Positions 1-10,519 are shown, counted from the first letter of the stretch. The stretch: 64,000 nucleotides of DNA from Undaria pinnatifida (GCA_012845835.1 JABAKD010000013.1:1912415-1976414); one strand, 5' to 3'. Program-made: numbers and translations. Notes: generated by a model not told the origin, from the sequence alone.

Positions 1-1475
1 ACCATCCACAATAATAAACTTTTCGGAATTTCCCCATGCCGCACTTGAAAATACTCTCCCCGGAAAACCCCGGAGAACCCCGGAAATGAGATCGATTGGA
101 AATTGACAAGTCCGCCCGCATATCCGGCTGACCTGTTATCCCGCCGTTTCAGGGGGGAAGAGTGTTAACTAGGCGTAGTTTGGGTAAGCTATGGGCTAAC
201 CTTTTGCACGTGGTAAAACGGACTATTACCCCACTAATTCCTCAACAAATGGCGTCGTCGACAGACCATGTTTTTTTTTTTAGTTGTGGGTTCGAGCCCC
301 ACATCCACATAATAAACTTTTTTAGACTTTAAAAAATGTCGAACTTGAAAAATACTCTCCCTGCTGGTATCCCCAGGAAATGGAACCGCTTGGACATTGA
401 CAGGTCCGCGCGTAAATTTAGCCGACCTGCTATCCCGCCGTTTTAGGGGGGAAAGTGTTATAAAGCTTAATTTGGGTAATCTATTGGTTAACCGTTTGCA
501 ACTGGTGAAACGGACTAATACCCCACCAATTACCTAGGCAAATGAGTCAAGTCACGCGACTACGTGGGCCATTGGGTAGTTACTATATAACCAACGAAAT
601 ATGTCGTGGGTTCGAATCCCACCGACTTCATATTTCCGCTTTTTCCGGGAACAGAAAAAAGGAAATAACGTCTTTGCGAACGTGCGCGCTGGAGACGTGA
701 TGAATGGTGATGATAATATGCTCCTGAGTACTACGGTAGTGCGTGTCGAGGGGAGAGCCCCGGTCGAAGTAACATATCCGGCCGACCTGCTATCCCGCCG
801 TTTCAGGGGGGGAAAGTGTTATAAGGCTTACTTAGGGTAAGCTAATGGTTAACCTGTTGCTAGTGGTCAAACGGACTAGTGCCCCCACTAATTCCTTAAC
901 AAATGGCGTCGTCGACAGATCATATTTTTTGGGGTCGTGGGTTCGAATCCGACCATCGTCAATAATAATTTGTCAGACTTTCCCCATGGCGCACTAGAAA
1001 AACACTCTCCCCAGAAAACCGAGGAAATGAAATCGCTTGGATTTGGACACGTCCGCCCGCATATCCGGCCGACCTGCTATCCCGCCTCAGGGGGGAAGAG
1101 TGTTGTAAGGCTTGGTTTGGGTAAGCTATTGGTTAACCTGTTGCAAGTGGTCAAACGGACTAATACCCCGCTAATTCCTTAACAAATGGCGTCGTCGACA
1201 GACCATGTTTTTTTGGTTCATGGGTTCGAATCCCACCATCCATACAATAATAACTTGTCAGACTTTCCCCATGTCGCACTTGAAAAAACTCTCCGCGGAA
1301 ACCCAGGAAATGAAAACGCTTGGATTTGGACACGTCAGCCCGTATATCCGGCCGACCCGGTATCTTGCCGTTTCAGGGCGGAAGAGTTTTGTAAGGCTTA
1401 GTTTGGGTAAGCTATGGGTTAACCTTTCGCAATTGGTCAAACGGACTAATACCCCACTAATTCCTTATCAATAAC
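1..1475. repeat. Tandem array of ~300 bp units with tRNA B-box
   Basis: About five copies of a 285-330 bp unit lie head to tail. Each unit has a T-arm/B-box-like GGTTCGAATCC (near 290, 610, 940 and 1225), then a GACTTTCCCCAT block, a CCGACCTGCTATCCCGCC block and a TAATACCCC(A)CTAATTCC block, and ends with GGCGTCGTCGACAGA. Copies differ by roughly 10-15% with small indels. The B-box suggests origin from a tRNA or tRNA-derived SINE amplified in tandem. No convincing full cloverleaf or A-box was found. Short open frames here are not coding. Confidence 0.75.
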
Positions 1476-1660
1476 ATTAGGCTCCTCGCTCGAGGGGCTC
1501 TACGAGTAGTCCTCACCCCAAACCTGATCGTGAAAAAAATGATGTGCAACCCGGTGAAAAAGCTCCATGGCCTAGGAAAACAAAAAAAAAATGCATCCTG
1601 AAATAAGATAACGCCCTGGATATCACCTCATTATCTTTCTAGAGCCATCCATGCCGCTGC
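1476..1660. repeat. Fragment of MITE-like family A (internal part)
   Basis: The segment carries the CTCACCCCAAACCT, ACCCGGTGAAAAA and CATGGCCTAGG blocks found inside other family A copies (compare 5,500-5,600). The matching right end, with the GGAGCCTCGTCAT block, lies near 2,494-2,580. The copy therefore appears to have been split by the intervening C-rich and family D DNA. Confidence 0.45.
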
Positions 1661-1662
1661 TT

Positions 1663-2130
1663 TTCCCCCCACCCGCCCCTCTCCCCCCCCCGCGCCGAAT
1701 GCCCCCTCCTTCCCCACCACCCCGCTCCATCGCCTAGACCTAGCACCACACGTATAGCAAGCCCCTACATCTATGCCACCTAAAGTCCTCCCCCCCCCCC
1801 CCCCCCCCCCCCTCCCCCACCCCCCACCTCCCCACTCCCCCCACCCTATCCCACCCCCACCCCCTCGAACACTCCGCCCTCTACTCGCTGATTGTACGAG
1901 TTATATGATATACATGATAAACTGGTGCATTCTTTCCAAAACCGTCACATTTATCCCCTTAAAAGGATGTATAGTTTTCCACGCACAGATTGCCCCACCC
2001 GCCCCACCCCCGCCACAACACCCCCCCCCACCATGATAGTTTCCAAGCACAAATTGAGCTGCCCCGCCCGTCCCCCCCCCCTTCCCCCACCTTCCCTTTC
2101 CCCCCCCCACCTCCAACCCCGCTCCCTTTT
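1663..2130. repeat. C-rich low-complexity DNA with partial family D copies
   Basis: Runs of C (longest near 1,790-1,812) alternate with short partial copies of family D at about 1,885-1,990 and 2,035-2,060, recognised by TATAGTTTCC.CGCACA. Proline-rich open frames on the plus strand and glycine-rich ones on the minus strand are products of the C-runs, not genes. Confidence 0.7.
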
Positions 2131-2229
2131 GATCAAAACCAGGCCCCCACATCCTTCAAAACTCCGCCCTCCCCTCACCGGTTATTCGACTTGCAGGATT
2201 CACTTGATAAACGGATGCATTTCCTTCCA

Positions 2230-2448
2230 CAGCTGTCAGATTTTGTCCCCCTCAGAAACGGGTTTTATAGTTTCCGCGCACAGACTGACTAACATCACCC
2301 TGTTCACCCTGATAGCTACACTGTAGTTGTAAGGGGAGTCGCCGACCTATATCCTTAATCAAGACACACAACCCGTAATACGCCCGATCGTAGTATCACA
2401 CACAGCTTGCAAAGATGAGTTTCGACAAAATATTCGATCTCACAGCTG
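2230..2448 (-). mobile_element. MITE-like element, family D
   Basis: This is a reverse-orientation copy of the element at 28,071-28,291. It is bounded by CAGCTGTCAGAT at one end and the inverse GATCTCACAGCTG at the other. The middle holds GCCGACCTATATCCTTAAT and the CACACACAGCTTGCAAAGATGAG block. No coding capacity is visible, so it would be a non-autonomous element. No clear target duplication was found. Confidence 0.6.
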
Positions 2449-2493
2449 GAGTGTATTTTCATTTTTTATAACATATTCGGAAAATTCCGTTGA

Positions 2494-2580
2494 TATTAAT
2501 AGGTTGCGGAGCCTCGTCATCCATAAAACATTTTTTTTTAACGAAAAAGTGTTACCTCTATTGTGTACATAGAACGCGTC
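2494..2580. repeat. Right end of a family A element
   Basis: The segment contains the family's right-hand blocks: AATAGGTTGCGGAGCCTCGT, then a T-rich stretch, GAAAAAGTG and TTACCTCTATTGTG. It resembles the intact right end at 5,630-5,706, and its terminal repeat is degenerate. Confidence 0.5.
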
Positions 2581-2623
2581 GTTTTCAGCGTAACAACTCG
2601 CCGTGTAGACCTATAGCTAGGCC

Positions 2624-4870
2624 ATGGGATCGCTCGTCGTGTTGCGCTTTTTTTTTCTGGAATGCGTTCTTCGCAGTTCAAGGTATAGAGCCCTTCAAGT
2701 GGAGGACTCTGCTACAGCATATAGGTGCACACCATGCTTCTGCGTGTCACCAATATCCTATGATACGGTGTTGGGCGTTTCTTGTGCTATTTGTTTTTGC
2801 TTCCCAGGTGGCGGAAACTTTCCTGACGCCCTCACGGTTGCCCTTGGTCAGGCATCAAAAGGGAAGTGGTATGCGAGTACGTTGCAACTCCAGTTGACAT
2901 CTTTTTCGGCCTGCGCTACCTGCCGAGGCGTGCGTACGTTAAACGTCGCCGTGACCAAAGATATGCCACCCAGCCTCTGGGGTGACGACGGCTCCTCCAA
3001 CGACCCCGTCTCCGGGACAGCAATATCTACCGTCAAGCAATGTTCTTCATCCAGGCTCCGTCGGAGGGAGCATGGCTCATTGGGTGACTCGCGCAATGCC
3101 CCAGGAAGGCGACGACTGCCTTCTCTGCGAGCGGCCGGCGCATGGTGGAAACTTCCCGCTGGGATGCTTGTACCTTTGCTTTTGGAATCGGTACTGCTCA
3201 AGGAAGTATGGTGGATGCAGGTGTTTGGTGTGGACTGCGGGTGCTCTACCGACCTTTCTTCCAAAGAATTTTTGTGGATGCGGGGTAGCAGGCGGGCGCA
3301 TTCGCCAAGGAGTTACTTCGAGGAGATGCTTATAATTTTATCTGCGGATGCTCTCGCAATGGATACTTTTGAGCATACCATATCTTGGCCGTCTTCACTT
3401 GAACAGTTGTCTCTTGGCTGCTTAAAAGACAAGCCTATCGACTGGGCGGCATTGCCGAGTTCTCTGGAGCGCCTAGCTGTTGGAGGACTTTTCGATCAAC
3501 CGGTTGACGCCGTTGCCTTGCCGAAGTCGTTGAGGAAATTGACCCTGGGAGGCTGTTTCGACCAGCCCATTGACGATGTAGCGTGGCCCAGATCTTTGGT
3601 GTCGCTGACCTTCGGAGATGAGTTCAACCAGCCCATCGGCGGTGTGGTATGGCCCGCCTCCTTGCTGGAGTTGACATTCTGGGATGGCTTCGACAAGCCG
3701 ATTGCGGATGTGGCATGGCCCGCCTCGTTGCTGCACCTGTCGTTGGGAGATGCCTTCAACCAGGCGATCGACAACGTGACATGGCCACCTTCTTTGCAAC
3801 TAATCGCCTTGGGTGATGCCTTCAACCAACCGATTACGGATGTGACGTGGCCGGCCTCGTTGGTGCTGCTGACCTTCGGGAATGAGTTCAACCAATCCAT
3901 CACCCACGTGGCATGGCCCGCATCCTTGGCGCGACTGACCTTCGGAAAATGGTTCGACCAACCTATCACCGCTGTGGCATGGCCAGCATCCCTAAGGCAT
4001 CTAACCTTTAGGAACAGCTTCGAAGCTCTGGACCTCGTTCGTGCTTTCAACCAGCCAATCATCGATGTGGTGTGGCCCCCGTCATTGCTGGAGCTCGATC
4101 TGGGGGCATGCTTCAGACAGCCGATTGGCGGTGTTGTGTGGCCGCCGTCCCTAAACTGGCTCTTTTTGGGGGATTCCTTCGACAAATCGATTGCCGATGT
4201 AGCGTGGCCCGACTCTTTATTACACCTGGCATTCGGGAGTTTCTTCGACCAATCCATCGCCGAGGTAGTGTGGCCGGCATCTCTCAGTGTGCTAAAATTT
4301 GGGACTCAATTCAATCAAGCCATCACCGGTGTAAAATGGCCCTCTTCTTTGCGCGAGCTCGAATTTGGAGACAGGTTCAACCAACCAATCGCTGGTGCGT
4401 TGTGGCCAACATCTTTAAATCTGCTAAGTTTTGGGAGGCGGTTTAATAAACCGATCGCCAAAGTCGCTTGGCCAGCGAATCTAAATCAGCTAGCGTTTGG
4501 ATATAGCTTCAACCAGCCTATCGTCGATGTGGTGTGGCCGGTATATCTAAAACGGTTAGTGTTCGGGGAGGATTTTGATCATCCGATTGCCAAAGTGACC
4601 TGGCCGGAAGGCCTGCAGCATCTTGAGTTCGGGATCACTTACAGCCATTATGTATCAAAAATCATGGCGGGGGTTTATCCCGCATCTTTGAAGCGGGTGA
4701 CGTTTCGTCTCTCGTCTGGGCGAGCGATCTTCACAGCGTTTTTGCCGATTGCCGTTGACCCACTGACGGGTAGGCTTGTCGGGTGCGGTGAAGCAGCCGG
4801 CCAGATGGATTGCCCCTCCGAAAGGCATTGGTTCGACGAACCATGCACAGTGTTGTTAAAAAATCTGTAG
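2624..4870 (+). CDS. FNIP-like 22-residue repeat protein
   Basis: An uninterrupted 748-residue frame. Its C-terminal two thirds (from about residue 246) is about eighteen tandem 22-residue repeats with the core FNQPI..V.WP.SL..L.FG, a FNIP/LRR-like solenoid expected to serve in protein binding. The repeats are regular at 66 bp, except that the tenth has an 11-residue partial duplication (EALDLVRAFNQPI). A non-repeat C-terminal tail of about 70 residues ends at the stop at 4,868. The start is uncertain. The first 235 residues are unlike the repeats, and all three plus frames are open there. In-frame ATGs at 3,326 and 3,359 lie just before the repeats. A different frame starting at 2,757 opens with a signal-peptide-like MIRCWAFLVLFVFASQVAE and could be a spliced first exon with a possible donor GTATGC at 2,868. 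Specific function is unknown. Confidence 0.8.
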   Translation: MGSLVVLRFFFLECVLRSSRYRALQVEDSATAYRCTPCFCVSPISYDTVLGVSCAICFCFPGGGNFPDALTVALGQASKGKWYASTLQLQLTSFSACATCRGVRTLNVAVTKDMPPSLWGDDGSSNDPVSGTAISTVKQCSSSRLRRREHGSLGDSRNAPGRRRLPSLRAAGAWWKLPAGMLVPLLLESVLLKEVWWMQVFGVDCGCSTDLSSKEFLWMRGSRRAHSPRSYFEEMLIILSADALAMDTFEHTISWPSSLEQLSLGCLKDKPIDWAALPSSLERLAVGGLFDQPVDAVALPKSLRKLTLGGCFDQPIDDVAWPRSLVSLTFGDEFNQPIGGVVWPASLLELTFWDGFDKPIADVAWPASLLHLSLGDAFNQAIDNVTWPPSLQLIALGDAFNQPITDVTWPASLVLLTFGNEFNQSITHVAWPASLARLTFGKWFDQPITAVAWPASLRHLTFRNSFEALDLVRAFNQPIIDVVWPPSLLELDLGACFRQPIGGVVWPPSLNWLFLGDSFDKSIADVAWPDSLLHLAFGSFFDQSIAEVVWPASLSVLKFGTQFNQAITGVKWPSSLRELEFGDRFNQPIAGALWPTSLNLLSFGRRFNKPIAKVAWPANLNQLAFGYSFNQPIVDVVWPVYLKRLVFGEDFDHPIAKVTWPEGLQHLEFGITYSHYVSKIMAGVYPASLKRVTFRLSSGRAIFTAFLPIAVDPLTGRLVGCGEAAGQMDCPSERHWFDEPCTVLLKNL

Positions 4871-4955
4871 CGCATTTCGCTGATCTACCACTACACTCTG
4901 TGAAACTATGAACAGCTGTGGGTGTCAATGTCAACAGCGAATGCCATATAGCCAG

Positions 4956-5035
4956 AGTCCCCGGTGGTCTAGCGGTCAACCTCGAAACCACTACGGTCGA
5001 TTTGGCAAGTTCGAATCCCGCAGAGGGCTTTTTCC
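4956..5035 (+). tRNA. tRNA-like sequence, probably a pseudogene
   Basis: A GTGGTCTAGCGGTCAA stretch resembles a tRNA A-box/D-arm. About 45 bases downstream an AGTTCGAATCC B-box is followed by a sequence that partly pairs with the 5' acceptor strand (GTCCCCG with AGAGGGC, two mismatches) and by a T run. The T-stem pairs poorly and no clear anticodon arm was found, so a functional tRNA is unlikely. It could be a tRNA relic or the head of a SINE. Confidence 0.35.
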
Positions 5036-5039
5036 CATC

Positions 5040-5450
5040 AATAAGTAGATGCTCCAAACGTGCGAGAAAGAGAGTTGGAAAAAGAGTCAAGTCGGCGAGC
5101 AGTCGCAAGACTGGGGACTATGCCCGAAGAACCATGAATGCGCGTACCGGGGCGGACGGAGAAGAGTGACAGCTGTGAACATGGCTTGTCGAGAAAATCG
5201 CTGCGAGGGTAAGAACTCCTACACGTTCAGCTGAAAAAAAATCGTGACGGTTTTCAAAGAAAATTGTGCTGACGCAGCAAACGACCAGGGGACGCAGGCT
5301 CGATCAGCCGCATGATTGCTTCGCTTAGCACCAACATTGCAACGATTGTTGCCTTTCGGCCTTAGGTTTCTGGTTTCGAGTTTTTCCCCGGATCGGTGCG
5401 TGGCGTCGTTTGGCCACGCGCCAGTAGGTGCATAGACGTCCTGCGTTGGA
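5040..5450. other. No recognised feature
   Basis: Unique-looking sequence between the tRNA-like segment and a family A element. Short frames exist on both strands but none has recognisable motifs or supporting context. Confidence 0.4.
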
Positions 5451-5706
5451 CGCGTGCTACGATAGAGCTGTGCACCACGTTTTCCCTCGGGTTCCTCGTT
5501 TCGGGAGCGCACTATCTATCCCAAAAGAAGATATGGAGAAACTAAAAATGCTACCGGATGAAAACTCCCATGGCCTAGGTACACGACGAAAATCATGCAA
5601 AACATTTTAATTTTTTCGTCGATAGTATTAGTAGGTTAAGGAGCCTCGTCATTTAGATTTTTTTTTTTCGCCAAAATAAGGTATACCTCTATCGTAGCAT
5701 GTGCCG
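5451..5706. mobile_element. MITE-like element, family A, intact copy
   Basis: The best copy of family A. The left end, CGCGTGCTACGATAGAG, is matched in inverse orientation by the right end, CTCTATCGTAGCATGTG. Between them lie CATGGCCTAGGTACACGACG, a TAGTATTAGTAGGTTAAGGA block, GCCTCGTCAT and a T-rich segment. Length is about 256 bp and there is no open frame of note, so it would depend on an autonomous partner. Other copies lie at 12,847, 16,814, 25,648 and 33,593. Confidence 0.7.
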
Positions 5707-5756
5707 TTAAACTTGTTTTCCGCAGATGGACTGGGGAGAGAAAACCGTGCGAAAAA

Positions 5757-6350
5757 GCCTAGGCGCAAGTAGTGAGACGTATGCACCAGTATGGACCTGG
5801 CACATCGTAGGCTGACTCCCGATTTCACTCTGCATATATTTCTGGCGGAGGCATGGATTGCGTCAGCTGTGATATATGTAATCGACATTATATATGCCCG
5901 ACGTAGGGTGGCTCACGGGGAGATTGTTCTCAGTACCCGACGAGAGACCATCAGGCGGAAGAGAAGATAATAAGAAGATCGAATATATATTTAAGTACCG
6001 GAGTCCCGGAGGCCACTCTGAACATGCATACCCGAAGATAACAAAAAATAGTAGACTGAGTAACAACAGCAGCACCAGTACACTCCGCCAAAGGGGGCTC
6101 TACTCGAACATATCGAAGATTGGGACCGCCAATCATATCAATAATTCTAGTCTACCATCTCCGTAGATTCTATGCAGTCATACACATCATACATCAGACT
6201 TGCGCGCAGGCATAAACCAACACATAAACCAACACTATGCGTGTACCACTTTTGGTTTGTTTGTGTTTTTCCCCCTGGGGTATTCCTCAGCTCCAGAGTG
6301 ACTGGAGCCTGTCCTGTGACCACGGACATGATTATGCGAGTTAATGTGAG
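5757..6350. repeat. Element R, interrupted copy
   Basis: Two blocks of element R (contiguous at 9,040-9,275 and 35,805-36,045) are present here, separated by about 350 bp. The first (5,757-5,880) has the ATGCACCAGTATGGACCTGG block. The second (6,236-6,350) has CTCCAGAGTGACTGGAGCCT. The intervening DNA is absent from the other copies and so is probably an insertion. Confidence 0.6.
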
Positions 6351-6605
6351 AACAACACCAATAATGAGGCATACCGCGAACGGCGTCGGCGTGCGAGCCG
6401 GTGGCAGGTGACTGCTGCTTGTTGCTGACGCCGGCCGCCAGTTTTTGGGGGTGTATACGAACACTCGAACATGTCACCCTGAGTTCTGCAGACTACAAAC
6501 CGCTGGAAAATTCATTAACCAATGATACTGCTGTGTGGCATCTGCACAATAATCAGCGATACGTAGTATAGAGGCATGACTTGCGTCAGCTATAATATAT
6601 TATAA

Positions 6606-6905
6606 AAAATGAAAATACACTCCAGCTGTGAGATCGAAGATTTCGTCGAAACTCATCTTTGCAAGCTGTGTGTGATACTCCGATCGCGCGTATTACGAGT
6701 TGTGTGTCCTCATTAAGGATATAGGTCGGCGACTCCCCTTACAACTACAGTGTAGCTATCAGGGTCAACAGGATGATTTTAGTCAGTACATATATGCGTG
6801 TACCACTTATGGCTTTGTTTGTGCTTTTTTGCCTGGGGTATTCCTCTACTCCAGAGTGACTCGAGCATGTCCTGTGACCACGGACTTGATTTTGCGAGTT
6901 AAGGC
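6606..6905 (+). repeat. Family D fragment joined to an element R fragment
   Basis: Positions 6,606-6,785 match family D (CTCCAGCTGTGAGATCGAAG through GCTATCAGGGTCAACAG). The sequence then passes directly into the element R block with CCAGAGTGACT (6,796-6,905). The junction suggests nested insertion or recombination between repeats. Confidence 0.55.
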
Positions 6906-6909
6906 CAAG

Positions 6910-7700
6910 GGGGGTCGCGCAGGAATATGTTCAGTTGGAGCTCGTACGGAGGCATTCGCGTACATATGAAACCACATGATAAAAGAGTATGGCATCTGCA
7001 ACAAGATCCTTATTATTTCGAAATTTTAGAAAGAATGAAGAAAATATCCAATATTACAGAGCTTTTCAGGTGCTTTTTGCCCTTTCTGAGACTCCATAAC
7101 TAAACACCCCTTTTTCGAGTGTCCCTCTGCCTTTTCTCGTAAGCCCTTAAACCCCACATATTATTAGAGAATTATATCATCCGCCTGATGAGCAGCAAGC
7201 TTTGGGTGAAAATCGTTATTTCATCGGTGATGTACCCATTGTATTAAGCTCCCGCGTGAATTCAGTAGCTTTTGGTGTTGCAGCTCGCAAGTTCGAACTC
7301 ACGAAGACATCTCGCGAGTCACTTTGGCTGCCTACGACTGCTGGCTGGCGCACCCGACGTCGTCATACACCCCACCAGGAGCGTCCCTCAATTTCGCGGG
7401 TCGTGGTTGCTTGTAGGGAGCTGTAGCTGCCCGATTATGCAGTAGTGCATACCAGGCATATATATTCTGTTGGGGGGCGTTTTTTGTCTCGTTTTATGTA
7501 CCCCAAATTTTGACTACTGCAGTGCCTCAGAGTCGAGGCGTGGACCTCTTCTGAGAACCAGAGGGACACCGATCTGAAGAGACTCACAGCATCTGTGGAT
7601 TAAGCCTTTTTTCTCATGGGTTTCCGGGTCTATGTTCCACGAACCAGCAGAAGCTCTATACGCAGCGTGTTAACCTAGCCATGTGTGTTACTGTTCCGAT
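6910..7700. other. No recognised feature
   Basis: No domain, RNA gene or repeat match was seen. A 74-residue plus frame at 7,202-7,426 has no features supporting it as a gene. Confidence 0.4.
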
Positions 7701-7764
7701 GAAACATCTAGATATTAGAGTTACCGGAAAACCGGGGACCAGGGGACACTTGGGTCCCCCCCCC

Positions 7765-7765
7765 C

Positions 7766-7798
<33 letters not shown>

Positions 7799-7818
7799 GC
7801 AACAACATAAACAACAAC
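7765..7818. repeat. (CAA)n microsatellite
   Basis: About fifteen CAA units follow a C run. Similar CAA-rich DNA follows element R copies at 9,269 and 36,037. Confidence 0.85.
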
Positions 7819-8094
7819 GAGTATGGGTGGGTTCCTAATGCGTATGAATCTTAATACGGTACATAGTCTATAGCATGCCTCACTTGACAAAACCATTACG
7901 AATAGTACAAACTTTATCTACGATGCACGAGTGTCGTGGAGTAATCCAATACCTCGAACCTTCGAATTTATATAATGTACGATGCCGACACATACTCTTG
8001 ATTGGTCAAAGAACACGCCGCGGCTGCAGAACACACTGCATTACACTCCGCGGCAAAACACCCGAGGGAGGGTCTCGACCCCACCCCCTCAAAT

Positions 8095-8170
8095 TTTGCT
8101 TATCATGGTGAAGCCCTCGGCTTTGCTTGAGTTGGCGACGTCGGCGGTTTTCCCCAAGACCAGGTGCGTT
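8095..8170 (-). pseudogene. Short coding-like relic shared with 38.8 kb
   Basis: The minus strand reads HLVLGKTADVANSSKAEGF, which resembles YLAVEKTVNVAKKASDAQD encoded on the plus strand at 38,816-38,872. The DNA is similar too, sharing GAAAACCG.C.ACGTCGCCAA. The two are probably fragments of one dispersed sequence, either a transposon part or a gene relic. The parent is not recognised. Confidence 0.35.
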
Positions 8171-8261
8171 CAACCATGCCCAGCCGAGCACATGCATTCC
8201 CGTTTGTACCTCTCTGCTTTAGACACTCTACCAGGCCAAAAAATATAGTATCAAAATAAAA

Positions 8262-8412
8262 TTATACTCCAGCTGTGAGATCGAACATTCTGTCGAAACC
8301 CATCTTTGCAAGCTGTGTGTGATACTCCGATCGCTCGTATTACGGGTTGTGCGTCGTCGGCGACTCCCCTTGCAACTAATGTGCAGCTATCAGGGTCAAC
8401 AGAGTGGTGTTC
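8262..8412 (+). repeat. Family D fragment
   Basis: Starts at CTCCAGCTGTGAGATCGAAC and runs to GGGTCAACAGAGTG, then is cut off by a G-rich tract. It lacks the ATTAAGGATATAGG block found in the 28 kb copy. Confidence 0.6.
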
Positions 8413-8424
8413 GTCAGTCTGTGC

Positions 8425-8598
8425 GCGGGGAAGGGGGGGGAGGGGAAGGGGGGAGGGGGGAAGGGGGGAAGGGGGGGGGGGGGGGGGGGTTCGTCCTGTT
8501 ATGTTAGTCAGTCTGTGCGCGGGGGAGGGGGGGAGGGGCGGGGGGGGGGGGGGGGGGGGGGGGGGAGGGGGGAAGGGGGAAGCCGGGGGGGGGGGGGT
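8425..8598. repeat. G-rich low-complexity tract
   Basis: Long runs of G interrupted by A or AA. A similar G-rich tract precedes the second element R copy at 35,265-35,345, so it may belong to that element. Glycine-rich and proline-rich frames across it are artefacts of composition. Confidence 0.8.
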
Positions 8599-8604
8599 TC
8601 GTCT

Positions 8605-9275
8605 TGCCCAAGAGATTGAAGTCTTGGTCTGGTCATCATCGTGTCGAAATTCGTGGGCCTTCCAATGTCCGTCACAAGTTAGCGTAAGGCCGCCCTGACT
8701 TCTTCTCCGTGTTTGCGTTCTCTCCAGTGGCATTGATGCACTTGATACCCTCTATGAGCTCTATGCCGTCTTTAATCAGTTCCTAGGGTCTGCCAGTACG
8801 ACGTTTTTTTTCTTTTCCTTTCCGTGCTTCCTTTTCCTGTCTTGTCTTTTCTTGCTTTTATTATTGTCTTTTCTTCTCGTTCCTTTCATTTTCTGCTTTC
8901 TTTTCTTTTGTTTCCTTTCCTTTCCTTCGTTTCTTTTTTCCAATTGACTTGCGTCTGACTTGCGTACGCGTAGTGATAGGTACTGCGTCTAATATATGCG
9001 TGGTAGTCTTTCTTAGGTGGCAAGCGGTATAGCCTGTTTTTCTAGGCGCAAGTAGTGAAACGTATGCACCAGTACAGACCTGGCACATCGTAGGCTGACT
9101 CCCGATCTTACTTTCTTTGTATATGTTTCTGGCGGAGGCATGAACTGCGTCACAGCTGTGATATACGCGTGTATCACTTTTGGTTTGTTTGTGTTCTTCC
9201 CATGGGGTATTCCCCAGCTCCAGAGTGACTGGAGCCTGTCCTATGACCACGGACTTGATTATGCGAGTTAAACAA
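8605..9275 (+). mobile_element. Element R, long copy 1
   Basis: This ~670 bp segment matches 35,351-36,045 over its whole length. Shared blocks in order are GCCCAAGAGA.TGAAGTC, GGGCCTTCCAATG.CCGTCA, GTACCCTCTATGAGC-like, a T/C-rich tract, ATGCACCAGTA..GACCTGG and CCAGAGTGACTGGAGCC. It is preceded by G-rich DNA and followed by CAA repeats. No transposase, reverse transcriptase or terminal repeat was seen. It is best described as a non-coding dispersed repeat of unknown class. Confidence 0.65.
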
Positions 9276-9760
9276 CAACAACTCTCTTCGTCGTACAAGT
9301 TGGTGCAAGCACGTACGAAAAACACAGTCGCTCTTGTATGCTCGCCGGTCACCAGCACATACGTGCGCGTTCAACCGCAACGCGCCTACGTAGCTGCTGT
9401 ATGCGTTTCCGTCTCGTCGTATGTACTGGTACGGGTACGCGTACTGCGGGTGCTGTGCTACCTGCGCCCTCGTTTGCTTTCGTATTTGCATGGAGATCTC
9501 ACACAACCACCCTGCCCCTTTGCGTCCGCCCGCGAAACCCCTACAAGGAAATATGTCAACAGCATCAACAGCCTCGGCTATTTGAACTGCGCCCAAGCGA
9601 AGCAGTACAGGCGTCGGCGCACGTGCGGCTTGCCCATGACCCGCGCAGAATTCATGGCGGCAACGTGCATGTCTGCTTGACAGAGGCGTTCCGCTGAGCG
9701 GGGTCTGCGCGGAAAGACCGCTAAGCTTAAGGCCAACTTTATTAAGCGGTCGAACTCACA

Positions 9761-10078
9761 GTGGACGTTTTTCAATTTTTACAAAAGCGTCGCCGCTATC
9801 TCAGCCACCGGATCTACGAGCTTCAGAAGATCATTGCAGCTAACCACGATCACGTCGCGCGCCCTCAAATGGGCTTGTCGTCAAATCTGGTTGACACTCT
9901 GCTTGCTGACGCCAATCTAAGTTCGCGCTCCTCCTATCTACCGTGTTTAACCTCGCGGCTTCCCCCCAGTTTCGGGAAGGATCGAAAATGTTGGATTAGC
10001 GTACCGTTTTTTCGAATGTTGAACCGAAAACTTGACAAGCGCTTCATTCGAGTAACTGTAGGCCACTATAAACCATAA
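9761..10078 (+). CDS. Hypothetical protein, weak
   Basis: A 105-residue frame beginning MDVFQFLQKRRRYLSHRIYE with a basic, helix-prone start. No family is recognised, and no splice or promoter evidence supports it. A competing frame on the same strand is also open. It may be chance. Confidence 0.15.
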   Translation: MDVFQFLQKRRRYLSHRIYELQKIIAANHDHVARPQMGLSSNLVDTLLADANLSSRSSYLPCLTSRLPPSFGKDRKCWISVPFFRMLNRKLDKRFIRVTVGHYKP

Positions 10079-10134
10079 TAAGCCATGATTAGCCTGAATA
10101 AGATGGTCATCGGCTTCAATTTTCCTTCCTGTCG

Positions 10135-10362
10135 ATGTTTCGAATACGCCTTTTCGAAGCTCCTGAAGAGAGATGGAGCGAGATGAGAAAAAATCAAGTT
10201 GCTATGTCTACCGAAGCGTGCGCCTCCGTGTTCGAGCGATGCAAGGAGGCACTTAGCATGAGTGACCAAAGCCACGGTAAGGGGGCGATGTTTTGGGGCC
10301 ATTTTCTGCAGTGGCTCGGGGTCAGTCATGAGGGTGACCCCCCTGTTCCCATGCGGTCCTAA
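10135..10362 (+). CDS. Hypothetical protein, weak
   Basis: A 75-residue frame beginning MFRIRLFEAPEERWSEMRKN. Composition is balanced and a stop follows, but nothing identifies it. An 87-residue frame lies antisense over the same bases. It is listed only because the region between repeats holds no better candidate. Confidence 0.15.
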   Translation: MFRIRLFEAPEERWSEMRKNQVAMSTEACASVFERCKEALSMSDQSHGKGAMFWGHFLQWLGVSHEGDPPVPMRS

Positions 10363-10519
10363 GGTTTTATGCTGCTTTCATTTGCGATAAGAACCGAGCA
10401 ATGTAATGATTAGATACGCTGCGCTAAACCAGTTATCTAAATAAGTTTCTTTGTCCATGTGAGGTGCAGAGTCAGTTAGTGGTGGTATCAATATTGCTCA
10501 ACCACGTAGTAAAAAATGT

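Noticed and set aside
2982-3335. Cysteine-rich frame overlapping the FNIP-like gene 5' part
   Set aside because: The cysteine spacing fits no zinc-binding family I know, and the overlapping frame continues into the repeats.
8306-8733. Glycine-rich plus and proline-rich minus frames
   Set aside because: Caused by the G-rich tract; no conserved residues.
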